The position numbers and the translations under genes are program-made. This document shows positions 15,833 through 26,855 of a stretch of 64,000 nt of DNA, piece by piece. Location: assembly GCF_029910095.1 (NCBI RefSeq), contig NZ_CP094526.1, forward strand, positions 1,736,001 through 1,800,000, in the 5' to 3' direction. Each line of letters begins with the position of its first letter. Position 1 is the first letter of the stretch. The notes below the pieces were generated by a model. It was given only the letters and a program-made list of their open reading frames with translations, searched no databases and was not told the origin of the DNA. This DNA comes from Bradyrhizobium sp. ISRA464 (GTDB taxonomy: Bacteria > Pseudomonadota > Alphaproteobacteria > Rhizobiales > Xanthobacteraceae).

Positions 15833-18097
15833 ATGAGCAAGCCTGCAAGCCATCACCGATGGGCGTTTCTGCGTCGCGTTGCCGCGGCGACTGTCCTGCT
15901 GTCAGTGGCGGCTGGCGCGCGCGCCGAGCAGACCTTTTCCTTCGACAGCACGCTGGGAGGGTTGCCGAAGGTCGTCGTTCCCGTGAATTACGCGATCGAG
16001 CTGACGCTCGATTTCGCTAATCTCGTGCTGCCCGGCGTCGAGACTGTCGACATCGAGGTGCGCGAGCCGACCGCTCAGGTGACGCTGAACACGATCAGCA
16101 CGACGTTCGGCGATGTCTCCGCCGATGACGGGGCGCAGCGCGCCGCGGTCACGACCGATGCCGCTGCGCAGACGGCGACGCTGACCTTCGCCCAGCCGCT
16201 TGCGGCGGGCCGGCACAAGCTGCGTATCGCTTTCACCGCGCAGATCAACAAGTTCGGCAGCGGCCTGTTCTCGGTCGATTATCCGACCCGGACCGGCATG
16301 AAGCGGCTGATCTCGAGCAAGCTCGAGCCGGCGAATGCACGGCGGATATTTCCGTGCTGGGACGAGCCGGCGTTCAAGGCAACCTTTGCCCTCAGCGTCG
16401 TGATCCCGCGCAATCTGCTGGCGGTCGGCAACATGCCGGTGGCAAGCGAAGCGCAGGTCTCCGACAACCTCAAGAGAGTGACCTTCGCGCCGACACCGAG
16501 GATGTCGAGCTATCTCTTCGTGCTCACCGTGGGCGAACTGGCGCGTGTCACGGCGGACGCCGGCGGCGTCACGCTCGGTGTGGTGACGACGCAAGGCAAG
16601 ACCGAGCAGGGGCGGTTCGCGCTCGACAGCGCGGTCAAGCTGCTCGCCTACTACAACGACTATTTCGGGGTGAAATATCCGCTGCCCAAGCTCGACCTGA
16701 TCGCGGTGCCCGGCGGGTTTGGCGGAGCGATGGAGAATTGGGGCGGCATCACCTTCTTCGAGAGCCGGCTGCTGTTCGATCCCGCGACCAATGCGGAGTC
16801 TGCGCGGCGCGGCATCTTTGCTATCATCGCGCATGAAATGGCGCATATGTGGTTCGGCGACCTCGTCACGATGGCCTGGTGGGACAATCTCTGGCTCAAC
16901 GAAGGTTTCGCAAGCTGGATGGCGACCAAGGCCTCGGAGCATTTCTACCCGCAATGGCAGAACTGGCTGAACGGCTATGGCGCCAAGCAATTCGCCATGG
17001 CGCTCGATGCGCGCCGCACCTCGCATCCGATCCAGCAGCCGATCGCCGATCACAGCGAAGCGGTCACGGCCTTCGATGCCATCACCTACAACAAGGGCCA
17101 GGCGCTGATCCGGATGCTGGAGAACTATCTCGGCGCGCAGGCCTTCCGCGACGGCATTCGCAAATACATGGCTGTGCACGCCTATAGCAACAGCACGACC
17201 GCCGATCTCTGGCAGGCGCTGGAGAGCGCCGCCGGCAAGCGGATCGCGGGCGTGGCTGCGTCGTCCTACCTCGCGCTGCTCGATGCGCTCGACATCGGCG
17301 ATCATCGCGCCGTGTGGGACCAGGTGATCTCGTCGTTTGCCATGCTCGACCGCCTGGCGCGCGCTCGCGACGAACGGCCGGTCATCCAGGCCTATGCGCG
17401 CGCGAAGCTCCGCCCGGTGTTCGACAGGCTCGGATGGGAAGGCGGCCCGGCCGATGACGACACCGCGCTGTTGCGCGCCAGCCTGATCCGTACGCTCGGC
17501 GATTTCGGCGACAAGGCCATCGTCGCCGAGGCGAAGCGGCGGTTCGCAGCGTTCCTGGTGGATTCCGACGCGCTCCCCAACGCGTTGCGCGACCCCGTGA
17601 CCCATCTCGTCGGCATCACGGCCGACCGCTCAACCTACGACACGCTGCTCGCGCTGGCGCGCAAGAGCACCGTCACCAACGAGCGCCTGCGTTATTATTT
17701 TGCCGCCGCCAGCAGCCACGATCCCGCCCTAGCGCAAGCGACGCTGGCATTGACGTTGACCAACGAACTGCCCGACACGATCGTCCCGGGCATGATCGGC
17801 GCGGTCGCGTCCGCAGGCGAGCAGCCGCAGCTCGCCTGGGATTTCGTTCGGAACAATTTCGATGCGCTGCTGGCGAAGCAGGGACCGAATTTTCGCGATC
17901 AGTTCGTGCCCAACTTGATGGCCAACTTCACCGATGCGGCCCACGCGGCCGAGCTCGCTGCCTTCGCGCCGTCGCAATCGACCAGCGGCGGGCGGATGAT
18001 GGTGGCGCGGGCGCTGGAATCGATCGCGATCTCCGGCGATCTGCAGGCGCGCATGTTGCCGGTGGTCGGTGCCTGGATCAGGGCGCACAAGCAGTGA
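15833..18097 (+). CDS. Exported M1-family aminopeptidase with an internal domain missing
   Basis: The start is at the ATG at 15833 (MSKPASHHRWAFLRRVAAA), giving 754 residues with a Sec signal peptide ending in AGARA-EQ. The frame upstream is open much further but holds no recognisable protein. The M1 catalytic set is complete: GAMEN motif 298-302, H334-E335-xx-H338 and E357 for zinc, and Y419. At about residues 470-478 the sequence jumps from the end of the catalytic domain (AAGKRIAGVA) straight into a C-terminal helical part (SSYLALLDALDIGDHRAVWD). In related enzymes, as I remember them, about 100 residues (the beta-sandwich domain) lie between. It should cleave N-terminal residues from peptides in the periplasm if it folds. 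Confidence 0.9.
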   Translation: MSKPASHHRWAFLRRVAAATVLLSVAAGARAEQTFSFDSTLGGLPKVVVPVNYAIELTLDFANLVLPGVETVDIEVREPTAQVTLNTISTTFGDVSADDGAQRAAVTTDAAAQTATLTFAQPLAAGRHKLRIAFTAQINKFGSGLFSVDYPTRTGMKRLISSKLEPANARRIFPCWDEPAFKATFALSVVIPRNLLAVGNMPVASEAQVSDNLKRVTFAPTPRMSSYLFVLTVGELARVTADAGGVTLGVVTTQGKTEQGRFALDSAVKLLAYYNDYFGVKYPLPKLDLIAVPGGFGGAMENWGGITFFESRLLFDPATNAESARRGIFAIIAHEMAHMWFGDLVTMAWWDNLWLNEGFASWMATKASEHFYPQWQNWLNGYGAKQFAMALDARRTSHPIQQPIADHSEAVTAFDAITYNKGQALIRMLENYLGAQAFRDGIRKYMAVHAYSNSTTADLWQALESAAGKRIAGVAASSYLALLDALDIGDHRAVWDQVISSFAMLDRLARARDERPVIQAYARAKLRPVFDRLGWEGGPADDDTALLRASLIRTLGDFGDKAIVAEAKRRFAAFLVDSDALPNALRDPVTHLVGITADRSTYDTLLALARKSTVTNERLRYYFAAASSHDPALAQATLALTLTNELPDTIVPGMIGAVASAGEQPQLAWDFVRNNFDALLAKQGPNFRDQFVPNLMANFTDAAHAAELAAFAPSQSTSGGRMMVARALESIAISGDLQARMLPVVGAWIRAHKQ

Positions 18098-18175
18098 GGT
18101 CGCGAGGGACTCCCCGACGCCGTACGATGCCGCTATGCTCGACCGGTCGCATGCAATCAAACGCGCGAGGCTGAC

Positions 18176-19828
18176 ATGGTTAAAGGCTCCGATTTGCTGG
18201 TCGCCGCCCTCGAGAACGAGGGTGTGGAACGTGTGTTCGGTGTTCCCGGCGAGGAGAATCTCGACGTTGTCGAGAGCCTGCGCACATCCTCGATCAAGCT
18301 GATCGTCACACGTCACGAGCAGGCCGCGGCCTTCATGGCGGCGACCTATGGCCGGCTGACCGGAAGGCCCGGCGTGTGCATGACGACGCTCGGACCCGGT
18401 GCGCTCAATCTCACCACCGGCGCTGCCTATGCGCTGCTCGGCGCGATGCCGATGGTGATGCTCACGGGCCAGAAAGGCATCATGAGCAGCCGCCAGGCCA
18501 AGTTCCAGATCGTCGATATCGTCAACACGTTCCGTCCACTGACCAAACTGTCACTGCAGATCGTCAGCACCGCGACCATTCCGACGCTGGTCCGGGACGC
18601 CTTCCGGATCGCGATGCAGGAGCGCCCGGGCCCCGTGCTGCTCGAACTCCCGGAGGATATCGCAGGCGAGGAGGCGGAACCGGTGGCCATGGTGCCGCCG
18701 CATCCGATCGAAATCCCCATCGCGCATGCCGCGGCGCTCGACCGCGCCGCAGACATGATCCTGAAGGCGCAGCGCCCGTTGATCATGCTGGGTGCCGCGG
18801 CCTCGCGCCCGCGCAGCACGGCCGGCATCGGCGACTTCGTCCGACGCACCAAGATTCCGTTCTTCACCACGCAGATGGGCAAGGGCACGGTGTCCGGCGG
18901 GACCAATCTCTACATGGGCACCGCCGCGCTGAGCGAACGCGACTATGTGCATGAGGCGATCGACCGCGCCGATCTCATCATCGCAATCGGGCATGACACG
19001 ATCGAGAAGCCGCCCTTCATCATGGGTCCCAAGGGACCGCAGGTGATCCATGTCAGCTATACGCCGGCGAATGTCGAGCAGGTCTATTTCCCGCAGTGTG
19101 AAGTGATCGGCGATGTCGGTCCGAGCCTCGAGCTGTTGGCCGACCGGGTCGAGGGACGGCTCCCGCACGCCAGCGCGCTGCACAGCCTTCGCGAGGGCAT
19201 TCTGGCGAAAATCACCGACCGCGCCACCGAGGGCCGCTGGCCGCCGACGCCGCAACGCATCGTGCATGACGTCCGTCAGGTCATTCCCGAAGACGGCATC
19301 GTCGCGCTCGACAACGGCATGTACAAGATCTGGTTCGCCCGCAATTACCGCACGCTGCTGGCGAACTCGCTGCTGCTCGACAATGCGCTCGCGACCATGG
19401 GCGCCGGCCTGCCGTCGGCGATGATGGCGGCGATGCTCTATCCGAAGACCCGGGTGCTCGCGGTCTGCGGCGATGGCGGCTTCATGATGAATTCGCAGGA
19501 GCTGGAGACCGCCGTGCGGCTCAAGCTCAACCTCGTGATCCTGATCCTGGAAGATTCCGCCTACGGCATGATCCGCTGGAAGCAGGCGGTCGACCATTTC
19601 CCCGATTTCGGTCTCACCTTCGACAATCCGGATTTCGTCAAATATGCCGAGAGCTACGGCGCGAAGGGTTCGCGGATCGAGAACACCGAGGCGATCGTCC
19701 CGACGCTGGAGCGAGCCTTCGCCGGCGGCGGCGTGCATCTCGTCGTGGTTCCCGTCGATTACACCGAGAACAAGCGGGTGCTGGTCGACGAGTTGCGTGA
19801 AAAGGTGCAGCAGATCGATGTGTCGTAA
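18176..19828 (+). CDS. Acetolactate synthase-like thiamine diphosphate enzyme
   Basis: A 550-residue ThDP-dependent enzyme with the three-domain layout of the acetolactate synthase family: pyrimidine-binding domain with the catalytic Glu E48 (VTRHEQAAAFMA), central domain, and ThDP/Mg domain (VCGDGGFMMNSQELETAVRL, then NLVILILEDSAYGMIRWKQ). The overall pattern resembles the stand-alone, FAD-independent AlsS type more than the anabolic IlvB type, and no small regulatory subunit gene is adjacent. It would join two pyruvates to 2-acetolactate. Other substrates cannot be excluded. Phosphoglucomutase follows on the same strand after 125 bases. Confidence 0.82.
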   Translation: MVKGSDLLVAALENEGVERVFGVPGEENLDVVESLRTSSIKLIVTRHEQAAAFMAATYGRLTGRPGVCMTTLGPGALNLTTGAAYALLGAMPMVMLTGQKGIMSSRQAKFQIVDIVNTFRPLTKLSLQIVSTATIPTLVRDAFRIAMQERPGPVLLELPEDIAGEEAEPVAMVPPHPIEIPIAHAAALDRAADMILKAQRPLIMLGAAASRPRSTAGIGDFVRRTKIPFFTTQMGKGTVSGGTNLYMGTAALSERDYVHEAIDRADLIIAIGHDTIEKPPFIMGPKGPQVIHVSYTPANVEQVYFPQCEVIGDVGPSLELLADRVEGRLPHASALHSLREGILAKITDRATEGRWPPTPQRIVHDVRQVIPEDGIVALDNGMYKIWFARNYRTLLANSLLLDNALATMGAGLPSAMMAAMLYPKTRVLAVCGDGGFMMNSQELETAVRLKLNLVILILEDSAYGMIRWKQAVDHFPDFGLTFDNPDFVKYAESYGAKGSRIENTEAIVPTLERAFAGGGVHLVVVPVDYTENKRVLVDELREKVQQIDVS

Positions 19829-19953
19829 TGCCTCGCTGCGGCCAGCAAGGAACGAAATGCCCCTGGCTTGATTGGGGGTAAGCCAGCATGGTAGCACGCC
19901 GAGGCATCACCCGATTGCGCTGATGGTCGGCGAATTCAGCTCTGAGAGGTCAC

Positions 19954-21594
<1,641 letters not shown>

Positions 21595-21615
21595 GATCGG
21601 GCGGGGGCTGACGTC

Positions 21616-22572
21616 ATGCGGGTGCTGTTGACGGGCTCTTCCGGCTGGCTCGGGCGTTTTCTCGCGCCGAAGCTGCGGCAAGCCGGCCACAGCGTCGTCG
21701 GCCTCGACGTGGTCCCGGGCGAGGCCACCGATATCGTCGGCTCGATCGCCGAGCGCTCGGTGGTAGACCGAGCCTTCGCCGATCACGGCATCGAGGCGAT
21801 CATCCATGGCGGCGCCCTGCACAAGCCGGATATCGAGCGGTTTTCGCCGCAGGCCTTCGTGGACGTCAACGTGACCGGCACGTTGAATCTGCTGCAGGCA
21901 GCGGTAGCCGCGGGCCATGACCGCTTCGTCTTCACCTCGACGACGTCGCTGATGATCTCGCAGGCGATCCACGACGGCGAGGGCACTGCTGCGGTGTGGC
22001 TCGATGAGAGCGCAGGCCCGCTCGAACCGCGCAACATCTACGGCATCACGAAGCTCGCTGCAGAGGGGTTGTGCCGGCTGTTCAGCCGCGAGCATGGGCT
22101 GAATTGCGCGGTGCTGCGCACCAGCCGCTTCTTCCCCGAAGATGACGACACGATCCGTGACATCCGCGGCGAAAGCCTGAAGGCGACCGAGTTGCTGTAC
22201 CGCCGTCTGACCGTCGAGGATGCGGCTGACGCCCATGTGGTGACGCTCGAAAAGGCTGGCGGCTTCGAGGTCTTTGTGATCAGCGCACCGACGCCGTTTT
22301 CGCGCAATGACCTCGCGGCGCTGAAATCGGATGCGGCAAGCGTAATTGCACGATATTTCCCCGATGCGCCGAGGCTGTTTGCCAAGCGCGGCTGGCGCCT
22401 GCCGACGTCGATCGGCCGGATCTACGATGCCGGCAAGGCCGAACGGCTGCTCGGTTTCCGCGCGGTAACCGACTTTGCGGCCGTGCTGGACGCTCTGCGT
22501 GAGGGAAGGCCGCTTCCCTTCGCGCACGATCCCGACTATGTCTCGCCGTCAACGAGGCTCGCAAATGGCTGA
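21616..22572 (+). CDS. NAD(P)-dependent epimerase/dehydratase family protein
   Basis: A 318-residue extended short-chain dehydrogenase/reductase. The N-terminal Rossmann motif is TGSSGWLG (residues 6-13), and the catalytic pair is Y142 and K146 (IYGITK), with [10 protein letters not shown] providing the usual Ser/Thr. It probably acts on a nucleotide sugar or a sugar lactone. It overlaps the downstream DHDPS-family gene by eight bases and follows pgm by 21, which suggests one transcription unit. A pathway combining a sugar oxidoreductase with an aldolase-like lyase is possible, but the substrate cannot be named. Confidence 0.88.
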   Translation: MRVLLTGSSGWLGRFLAPKLRQAGHSVVGLDVVPGEATDIVGSIAERSVVDRAFADHGIEAIIHGGALHKPDIERFSPQAFVDVNVTGTLNLLQAAVAAGHDRFVFTSTTSLMISQAIHDGEGTAAVWLDESAGPLEPRNIYGITKLAAEGLCRLFSREHGLNCAVLRTSRFFPEDDDTIRDIRGESLKATELLYRRLTVEDAADAHVVTLEKAGGFEVFVISAPTPFSRNDLAALKSDAASVIARYFPDAPRLFAKRGWRLPTSIGRIYDAGKAERLLGFRAVTDFAAVLDALREGRPLPFAHDPDYVSPSTRLANG

Positions 22573-23440
22573 TTTTCACGGCGTCTTCCCGTATCTGGTG
22601 TCTCCGGTCGATCCCGCCGGCCATATCCGCACCGAGGTGCTTGGCCGGCTGTGCGACGATCTGATCAAGGCTGGTGTCCATGGACTGACACCGCTCGGTT
22701 CGACCGGCGAGTTCGCCTATCTCAACAATGCCCAGCGCATGCAGGTGGTGCAGACCACGATCGAGGCCGCGCAGAGCCGCGTGCCCGTGGTCGCCGGCGT
22801 CGCCTCGACCTCGACGGCGGACGCCGTGGCGCAGGCCAAGGCCTATCAGAAGCGCGGCGCGAACGGCATCCTGGCGATCCTGGAGGCGTATTTCCCGCTC
22901 AGTGACGCCCAGGTCGAAGCCTATTTCCGCGCCATTGCTGATGCCGTCGACATTCCCGTCGTCATATACACCAATCCGAATTTCCAGCGCTCCGACCTCA
23001 CGCTCGGCGTCATCGCACGCCTCGCGGTCCATCCGCGCATCGGCTACATCAAGGACGCCTCGACCAACACCGGGCGGTTGCTGTCGATCATGAATCGCTG
23101 CGGCGACGGCATCAAAGTGTTCTCGGCCTCTGCCCATATTCCGGCCGCGGTGATGCTGATCGGCGGCCACGGCTGGATGGCGGGGCCCGCCTGCATCATC
23201 CCGCGGCAGAGCGTCGAGCTCTACAACCTCTGCCGCCGCACCCGCTGGGACGAGGCGATGGCGCTGCAGCGGAAACTGTGGCGCATCAACGAGGCCTTTG
23301 CCCGCTTCAATCTCGCCGCCTGCATCAAGGCGGGGCTCGCGATCCAGGGCTATGACGTCGGCGACCCCGTGCCGCCGCAGGCGCCGCTGTCGGCCGAGCA
23401 GCGCAAGGTGGTCGAGGCAGCTCTGCGCGATCTAGCGTGA
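22565..23440 (+). CDS. DHDPS/N-acetylneuraminate lyase family aldolase
   Basis: A 291-residue TIM-barrel protein; the start is the ATG at 22565 ([16 protein letters not shown]), inside the end of the epimerase gene. The family signature is present: [11 protein letters not shown], the catalytic Y135 (VVIYTNPN) and the Schiff-base Lys K163 (GYIKDAST). The family includes dihydrodipicolinate synthase, 4-hydroxy-2-oxoglutarate aldolase, sialate lyase and sugar-acid dehydratases. The genuine DapA is usually encoded elsewhere with smpB in these bacteria (general knowledge), so this is more likely a catabolic member working with the epimerase. Specificity is not assignable. Confidence 0.88.
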   Translation: MADFHGVFPYLVSPVDPAGHIRTEVLGRLCDDLIKAGVHGLTPLGSTGEFAYLNNAQRMQVVQTTIEAAQSRVPVVAGVASTSTADAVAQAKAYQKRGANGILAILEAYFPLSDAQVEAYFRAIADAVDIPVVIYTNPNFQRSDLTLGVIARLAVHPRIGYIKDASTNTGRLLSIMNRCGDGIKVFSASAHIPAAVMLIGGHGWMAGPACIIPRQSVELYNLCRRTRWDEAMALQRKLWRINEAFARFNLAACIKAGLAIQGYDVGDPVPPQAPLSAEQRKVVEAALRDLA

Positions 23441-23531
23441 GGGGATGTCGTAGGGTGGGCGGGTGCGCTGCGCTTGCCGTCACGACCGCGGCTTGCCGGG
23501 CACGCTTTGTATGCCCCGCGCTTTCGCCTCC

Positions 23532-25376
23532 CTATACCGCTCTCAGGCCCTCCTGCGGCATCTCGCGCACCAGACTCTTCAGGTCTGCTTCTTCAAGCGT
23601 CTCCTTTTCCAAGAGCTTCTTCGCTGCGCTGTCGAGGATTGCGCGGCGCGCGCTGAGGATGCCTTCGGCACGCTGGAAGACGCTATCGACAATCGCGCGG
23701 ACCTCGTGGTCGATGGCGGCGGCCGTGTCCTCCCCATAGTCGCGTTGGCGCAGGGAATAGGGCCCACCCGCGTCGGCGAGGGGGTTGCTGCCGGGCTCGC
23801 GATCGTAGGTAACGCCGCCGAGACTTTCGGACATGCCGTAACGCGTCACCATGCTGCGGGCGATATCGGTCACGCGCCGCAGGTCGTCCGCGGCACCGGT
23901 CGAGAGATGCCCGAACACGATCAATTCGGCCGCACGACCGCCGAGCAGCACCGCCATCTTGTTCTCCAGTTCCTCCTTGGTCATCAGGAAACGGTCCTCG
24001 ATCGGACGCTGGATGGTGTAGCCGAGCGCGCCGACGCCGCGTGGGATGATCGAGACCTTGTGCACGGGGTCGACGCCCGGCAGCGACAAGGCGACCAGCG
24101 TATGGCCCATCTCGTGATAGGCGACGATCTCGCGCTCCTTGGGATTGAGCAGGCGGTTGCGTTTCTCGAGACCGGCCACCATGCGCTCGACCGCGCGGTT
24201 GAAGTCAATCATGGCGACGGCAGTGGCTCCGCGGCGTGTCGCGAGCAGCGCCGCTTCATTGACGAGATTGGCAAGATCGGCGCCAGTAAATCCCGGCGTC
24301 AGCGCCGCCACGGCTTCGGAGGCGACGTCGGCCGCGAGCCGCACCTTCTTCATGTGCACCTCGAGAATTTCGATACGGCCTTTCTTGTCAGGACGATCGA
24401 CAAGCACCTGGCGGTCGAAACGACCGGCCCGCAGGAGCGCAGGATCGAGAATTTCCGGCCGGTTCGTCGCGGCGAGAATGACGAGGCCGGAACGTGAGTC
24501 AAAGCCGTCAAGTTCGACCAGGAGCTGGTTCAGCGTCTGCTCCTTCTCGTCGTGGCCGCCGGCATACGGGCCGATACCGCGTGCCCGGCCGAGCGCGTCG
24601 AGTTCATCGATGAAGATGATCGCCGGCGCCTTCTTGTGCGCCTGCTGAAACAGGTCGCGGACCCGTGCTGCACCCACGCCGACGAACATCTCGACGAATT
24701 CCGATCCCGAAATCGAGAAGAATGGCACGCGGGCTTCGCCGGCGACGGCCTTCGCGAGTAGGGTCTTGCCGGTGCCTGGCGGGCCAACCAGGAGCACGCC
24801 CTTCGGCATGCGCCCGCCGAGCCGGCCATAGTCGGTCGGGTTCTTCAGGAAATCGACGACCTCGCGCAGCTCGTCCTTGGCCTCGTCTACGCCGGCGACG
24901 TCGCCGAAGGTCACGCCCGTGTTGGATTCGACATAGATCTTGGCTTTGCTCTTGCCGATCGCCATCAGTCCGCCGCCCAGGCCTCCGCCGGCGGCGGCGC
25001 GCCTGCCGATGTACCACCAGATACCGAAGAACAACAGTACGGGCATCACCCACGACAGCAGGTCGCGCAAGAAAGTGTTCTCGATCTGACCGGTGAAGCG
25101 CACATGGTATTTCTCGAGCTCCTGGGCCACGTCCTGGTCGACCCGCGTGGTCACGAACTGCTTTTGGCCGCCGGGCAGCGGCTGCTTCAGCGTGCCTTGC
25201 ACCGTGCGGTCGGAAATGCCGACGGAATCGACCTTCCCGTCCCGGAGCAATTGCTGGTACTGGCTGTAGGGGATCACCGCGGTCTTGCTCGCGGTCGACA
25301 CCATGTACTGGATCAGGAAAACCGCGATAATCGCAGCAATGGCATAGCCAATATTGAACCGCGTCCGTTCGGTCAT
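23532..25376 (-). CDS. ftsH: FtsH-type membrane ATP-dependent zinc metalloprotease
   Basis: The start is at the ATG at 25376 ([20 protein letters not shown]), preceded by GGAG; the frame is open upstream but not convincing. The product is 614 residues. Two membrane helices (about 9-28 and 108-126) flank a periplasmic domain, followed by an AAA+ module with Walker A (GPPGTGKT, near 198), Walker B ([11 protein letters not shown]) and the second region of homology ([18 protein letters not shown]), and the zinc protease site HEMGH (near 420). It degrades membrane and regulatory proteins. Its shortness and its genetic setting beside a Deg protease, rather than after tilS, suggest a second FtsH paralogue; that is inference. 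Confidence 0.95.
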   Translation of the reverse strand: MTERTRFNIGYAIAAIIAVFLIQYMVSTASKTAVIPYSQYQQLLRDGKVDSVGISDRTVQGTLKQPLPGGQKQFVTTRVDQDVAQELEKYHVRFTGQIENTFLRDLLSWVMPVLLFFGIWWYIGRRAAAGGGLGGGLMAIGKSKAKIYVESNTGVTFGDVAGVDEAKDELREVVDFLKNPTDYGRLGGRMPKGVLLVGPPGTGKTLLAKAVAGEARVPFFSISGSEFVEMFVGVGAARVRDLFQQAHKKAPAIIFIDELDALGRARGIGPYAGGHDEKEQTLNQLLVELDGFDSRSGLVILAATNRPEILDPALLRAGRFDRQVLVDRPDKKGRIEILEVHMKKVRLAADVASEAVAALTPGFTGADLANLVNEAALLATRRGATAVAMIDFNRAVERMVAGLEKRNRLLNPKEREIVAYHEMGHTLVALSLPGVDPVHKVSIIPRGVGALGYTIQRPIEDRFLMTKEELENKMAVLLGGRAAELIVFGHLSTGAADDLRRVTDIARSMVTRYGMSESLGGVTYDREPGSNPLADAGGPYSLRQRDYGEDTAAAIDHEVRAIVDSVFQRAEGILSARRAILDSAAKKLLEKETLEEADLKSLVREMPQEGLRAV

Positions 25377-25620
25377 GCCGAAAGCTCCGATCAAATGCGG
25401 GACGTCTCTGGCGTCGGATTGGGACGATCCCGCAAAGGCCGCTGAGAGCCGCAACGCATCCCTGGGACAACGAAAGACCGGCGTCCCGGTTTCAATCGGG
25501 GACTTGCGGGACAAACCGCGGCGACCCGTGAACGGCGGAAACTGCGGCATTTGTCCCGACATGCGCCCGGCAACTTCCGCCCGTCCGGCGCGTTTATCGA
25601 CGCGGGGAGAGTCAAGGCCC
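25377..25620. promoter_or_regulatory. Shared control region of ftsH and the Deg protease, with GGGAC/GTCCC motifs
   Basis: This 244-base gap between the divergent start codons contains at least six copies of GGGAC or its complement. They include a perfect inverted repeat CGGGACAAA (25507-25515) and TTTGTCCCG (25550-25558), a compact GGGACGATCCC near 25421, and GTCCC facing GGGAC around 25482-25503. Repeated, oriented half-sites between two stress-protease genes suggest a common regulator. I cannot name the factor and see no clear promoter. Confidence 0.4.
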
Positions 25621-26709
25621 ATGTATCGACGCCACATTGCAGTACTTGCCGTTGTCGCAGCCGTTCTGCTGGTCTTCGCCGCCAGCAACATACGTCAGGC
25701 TCCGTGGACCGGCTCGGTTGCGCGCGCAGTCACGGAGCGCGGCGCGTTGTCGGACGTCGAAAAGGCCAATATCGAGATATTCGAGAAGGTCTCGCCGTCG
25801 GTCGTGCAGGTCGTCGCACAAACCGCCTCCAATCCGCTCAGCGAGGAGCAGGAAGGCGGGGAAGCTTCCGGCACCGGCATCGTCTGGGACAATGATGGCC
25901 ACGTCGTCACCAACAACCATGTGGTGCAGAACGCAAGCCAGGTCGCGATCCGATTTGCCTCTGGCGAAGCGGTGCGCGCGGAGATCGTCGGTACGGCGCC
26001 GAACTACGATCTGGCCGTACTGCGGATCCGCAACGCGCGTACGCTGCCGCCGCCGGTGGCAATCGGCAGTTCGGCCGATCTCAAGGTCGGGCAGTTTGCA
26101 TTTGCGATCGGCAACCCTTTCGGGCTGGACCAATCCATGTCCAGCGGCATCATCAGTGCGCTGAAGCGCAGACTGCCGACCTCGAGCGGACGAGAAATTT
26201 CGAACGTGATCCAGACCGATACGGCGATCAATCCGGGCAATTCGGGCGGGCCGTTGCTTGACTCCGCCGGCCGGCTGATCGGCGTGACGACGGCAATCCT
26301 GTCGCCGTCGGGCTCGAATGCCGGCATCGGCTTTGCGATCCCGGTCGATATCGTGAATCGCGTGGTCCCCGAGCTGATCCGCAACGGCCGCGTGCCGACC
26401 CCGGGGATCGGCATCGTGACCGCGACCGAGGCGGTGGCCACGCGTTTGGGCACCGAGGGATTGATCGTCGTGCGCACGACGCCGGGATCACCCGCCGAGA
26501 AGGCCGGACTCCGCGGGGTAAACCTTTCCACCGGCGAGCTTGGCGACGTGATCACCGCAGTCGACGGCAAGACGGTTCACCGGCTTTCCGACCTGAGCGA
26601 TGAGGTCGAGCAGGTCGGGGTCGGCAGCAAGGTCCGCCTCAGCGTGCAACGGGACGGGGCGACGCGCGACGTCGAGGTCGCCGTCGTCGATATCGGCCGC
26701 ACGCAATAA
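25621..26709 (+). CDS. DegP/HtrA-type trypsin-like serine protease with PDZ domain
   Basis: A 362-residue protein, start at ATG 25621. A single N-terminal helix (about 5-22) anchors or exports it, so it should face the periplasm. The catalytic triad is complete: H100 (VVTNNHVV), D130 (YDLAVLRI) and S208 ([10 protein letters not shown]). One PDZ domain follows (about 265-355; [27 protein letters not shown]). A single PDZ domain and a membrane anchor are like DegS-type proteases. It is divergent from ftsH, so envelope protein quality control is a likely common theme. Confidence 0.93.
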   Translation: MYRRHIAVLAVVAAVLLVFAASNIRQAPWTGSVARAVTERGALSDVEKANIEIFEKVSPSVVQVVAQTASNPLSEEQEGGEASGTGIVWDNDGHVVTNNHVVQNASQVAIRFASGEAVRAEIVGTAPNYDLAVLRIRNARTLPPPVAIGSSADLKVGQFAFAIGNPFGLDQSMSSGIISALKRRLPTSSGREISNVIQTDTAINPGNSGGPLLDSAGRLIGVTTAILSPSGSNAGIGFAIPVDIVNRVVPELIRNGRVPTPGIGIVTATEAVATRLGTEGLIVVRTTPGSPAEKAGLRGVNLSTGELGDVITAVDGKTVHRLSDLSDEVEQVGVGSKVRLSVQRDGATRDVEVAVVDIGRTQ

Positions 26710-26855
26710 TATTCTCCCCGGCAGGCTGAATGGCACCAAATCTAACCGCTCGCGCGCCGCGGTATGGGCATCTGCCTTGATGCGCGCTCGGTTGTCAGCG
26801 CGCCAAAATCCGCTAAAACCCCCGCCAAATTCTTGGAAGCTCGAAGGATAAGCTG

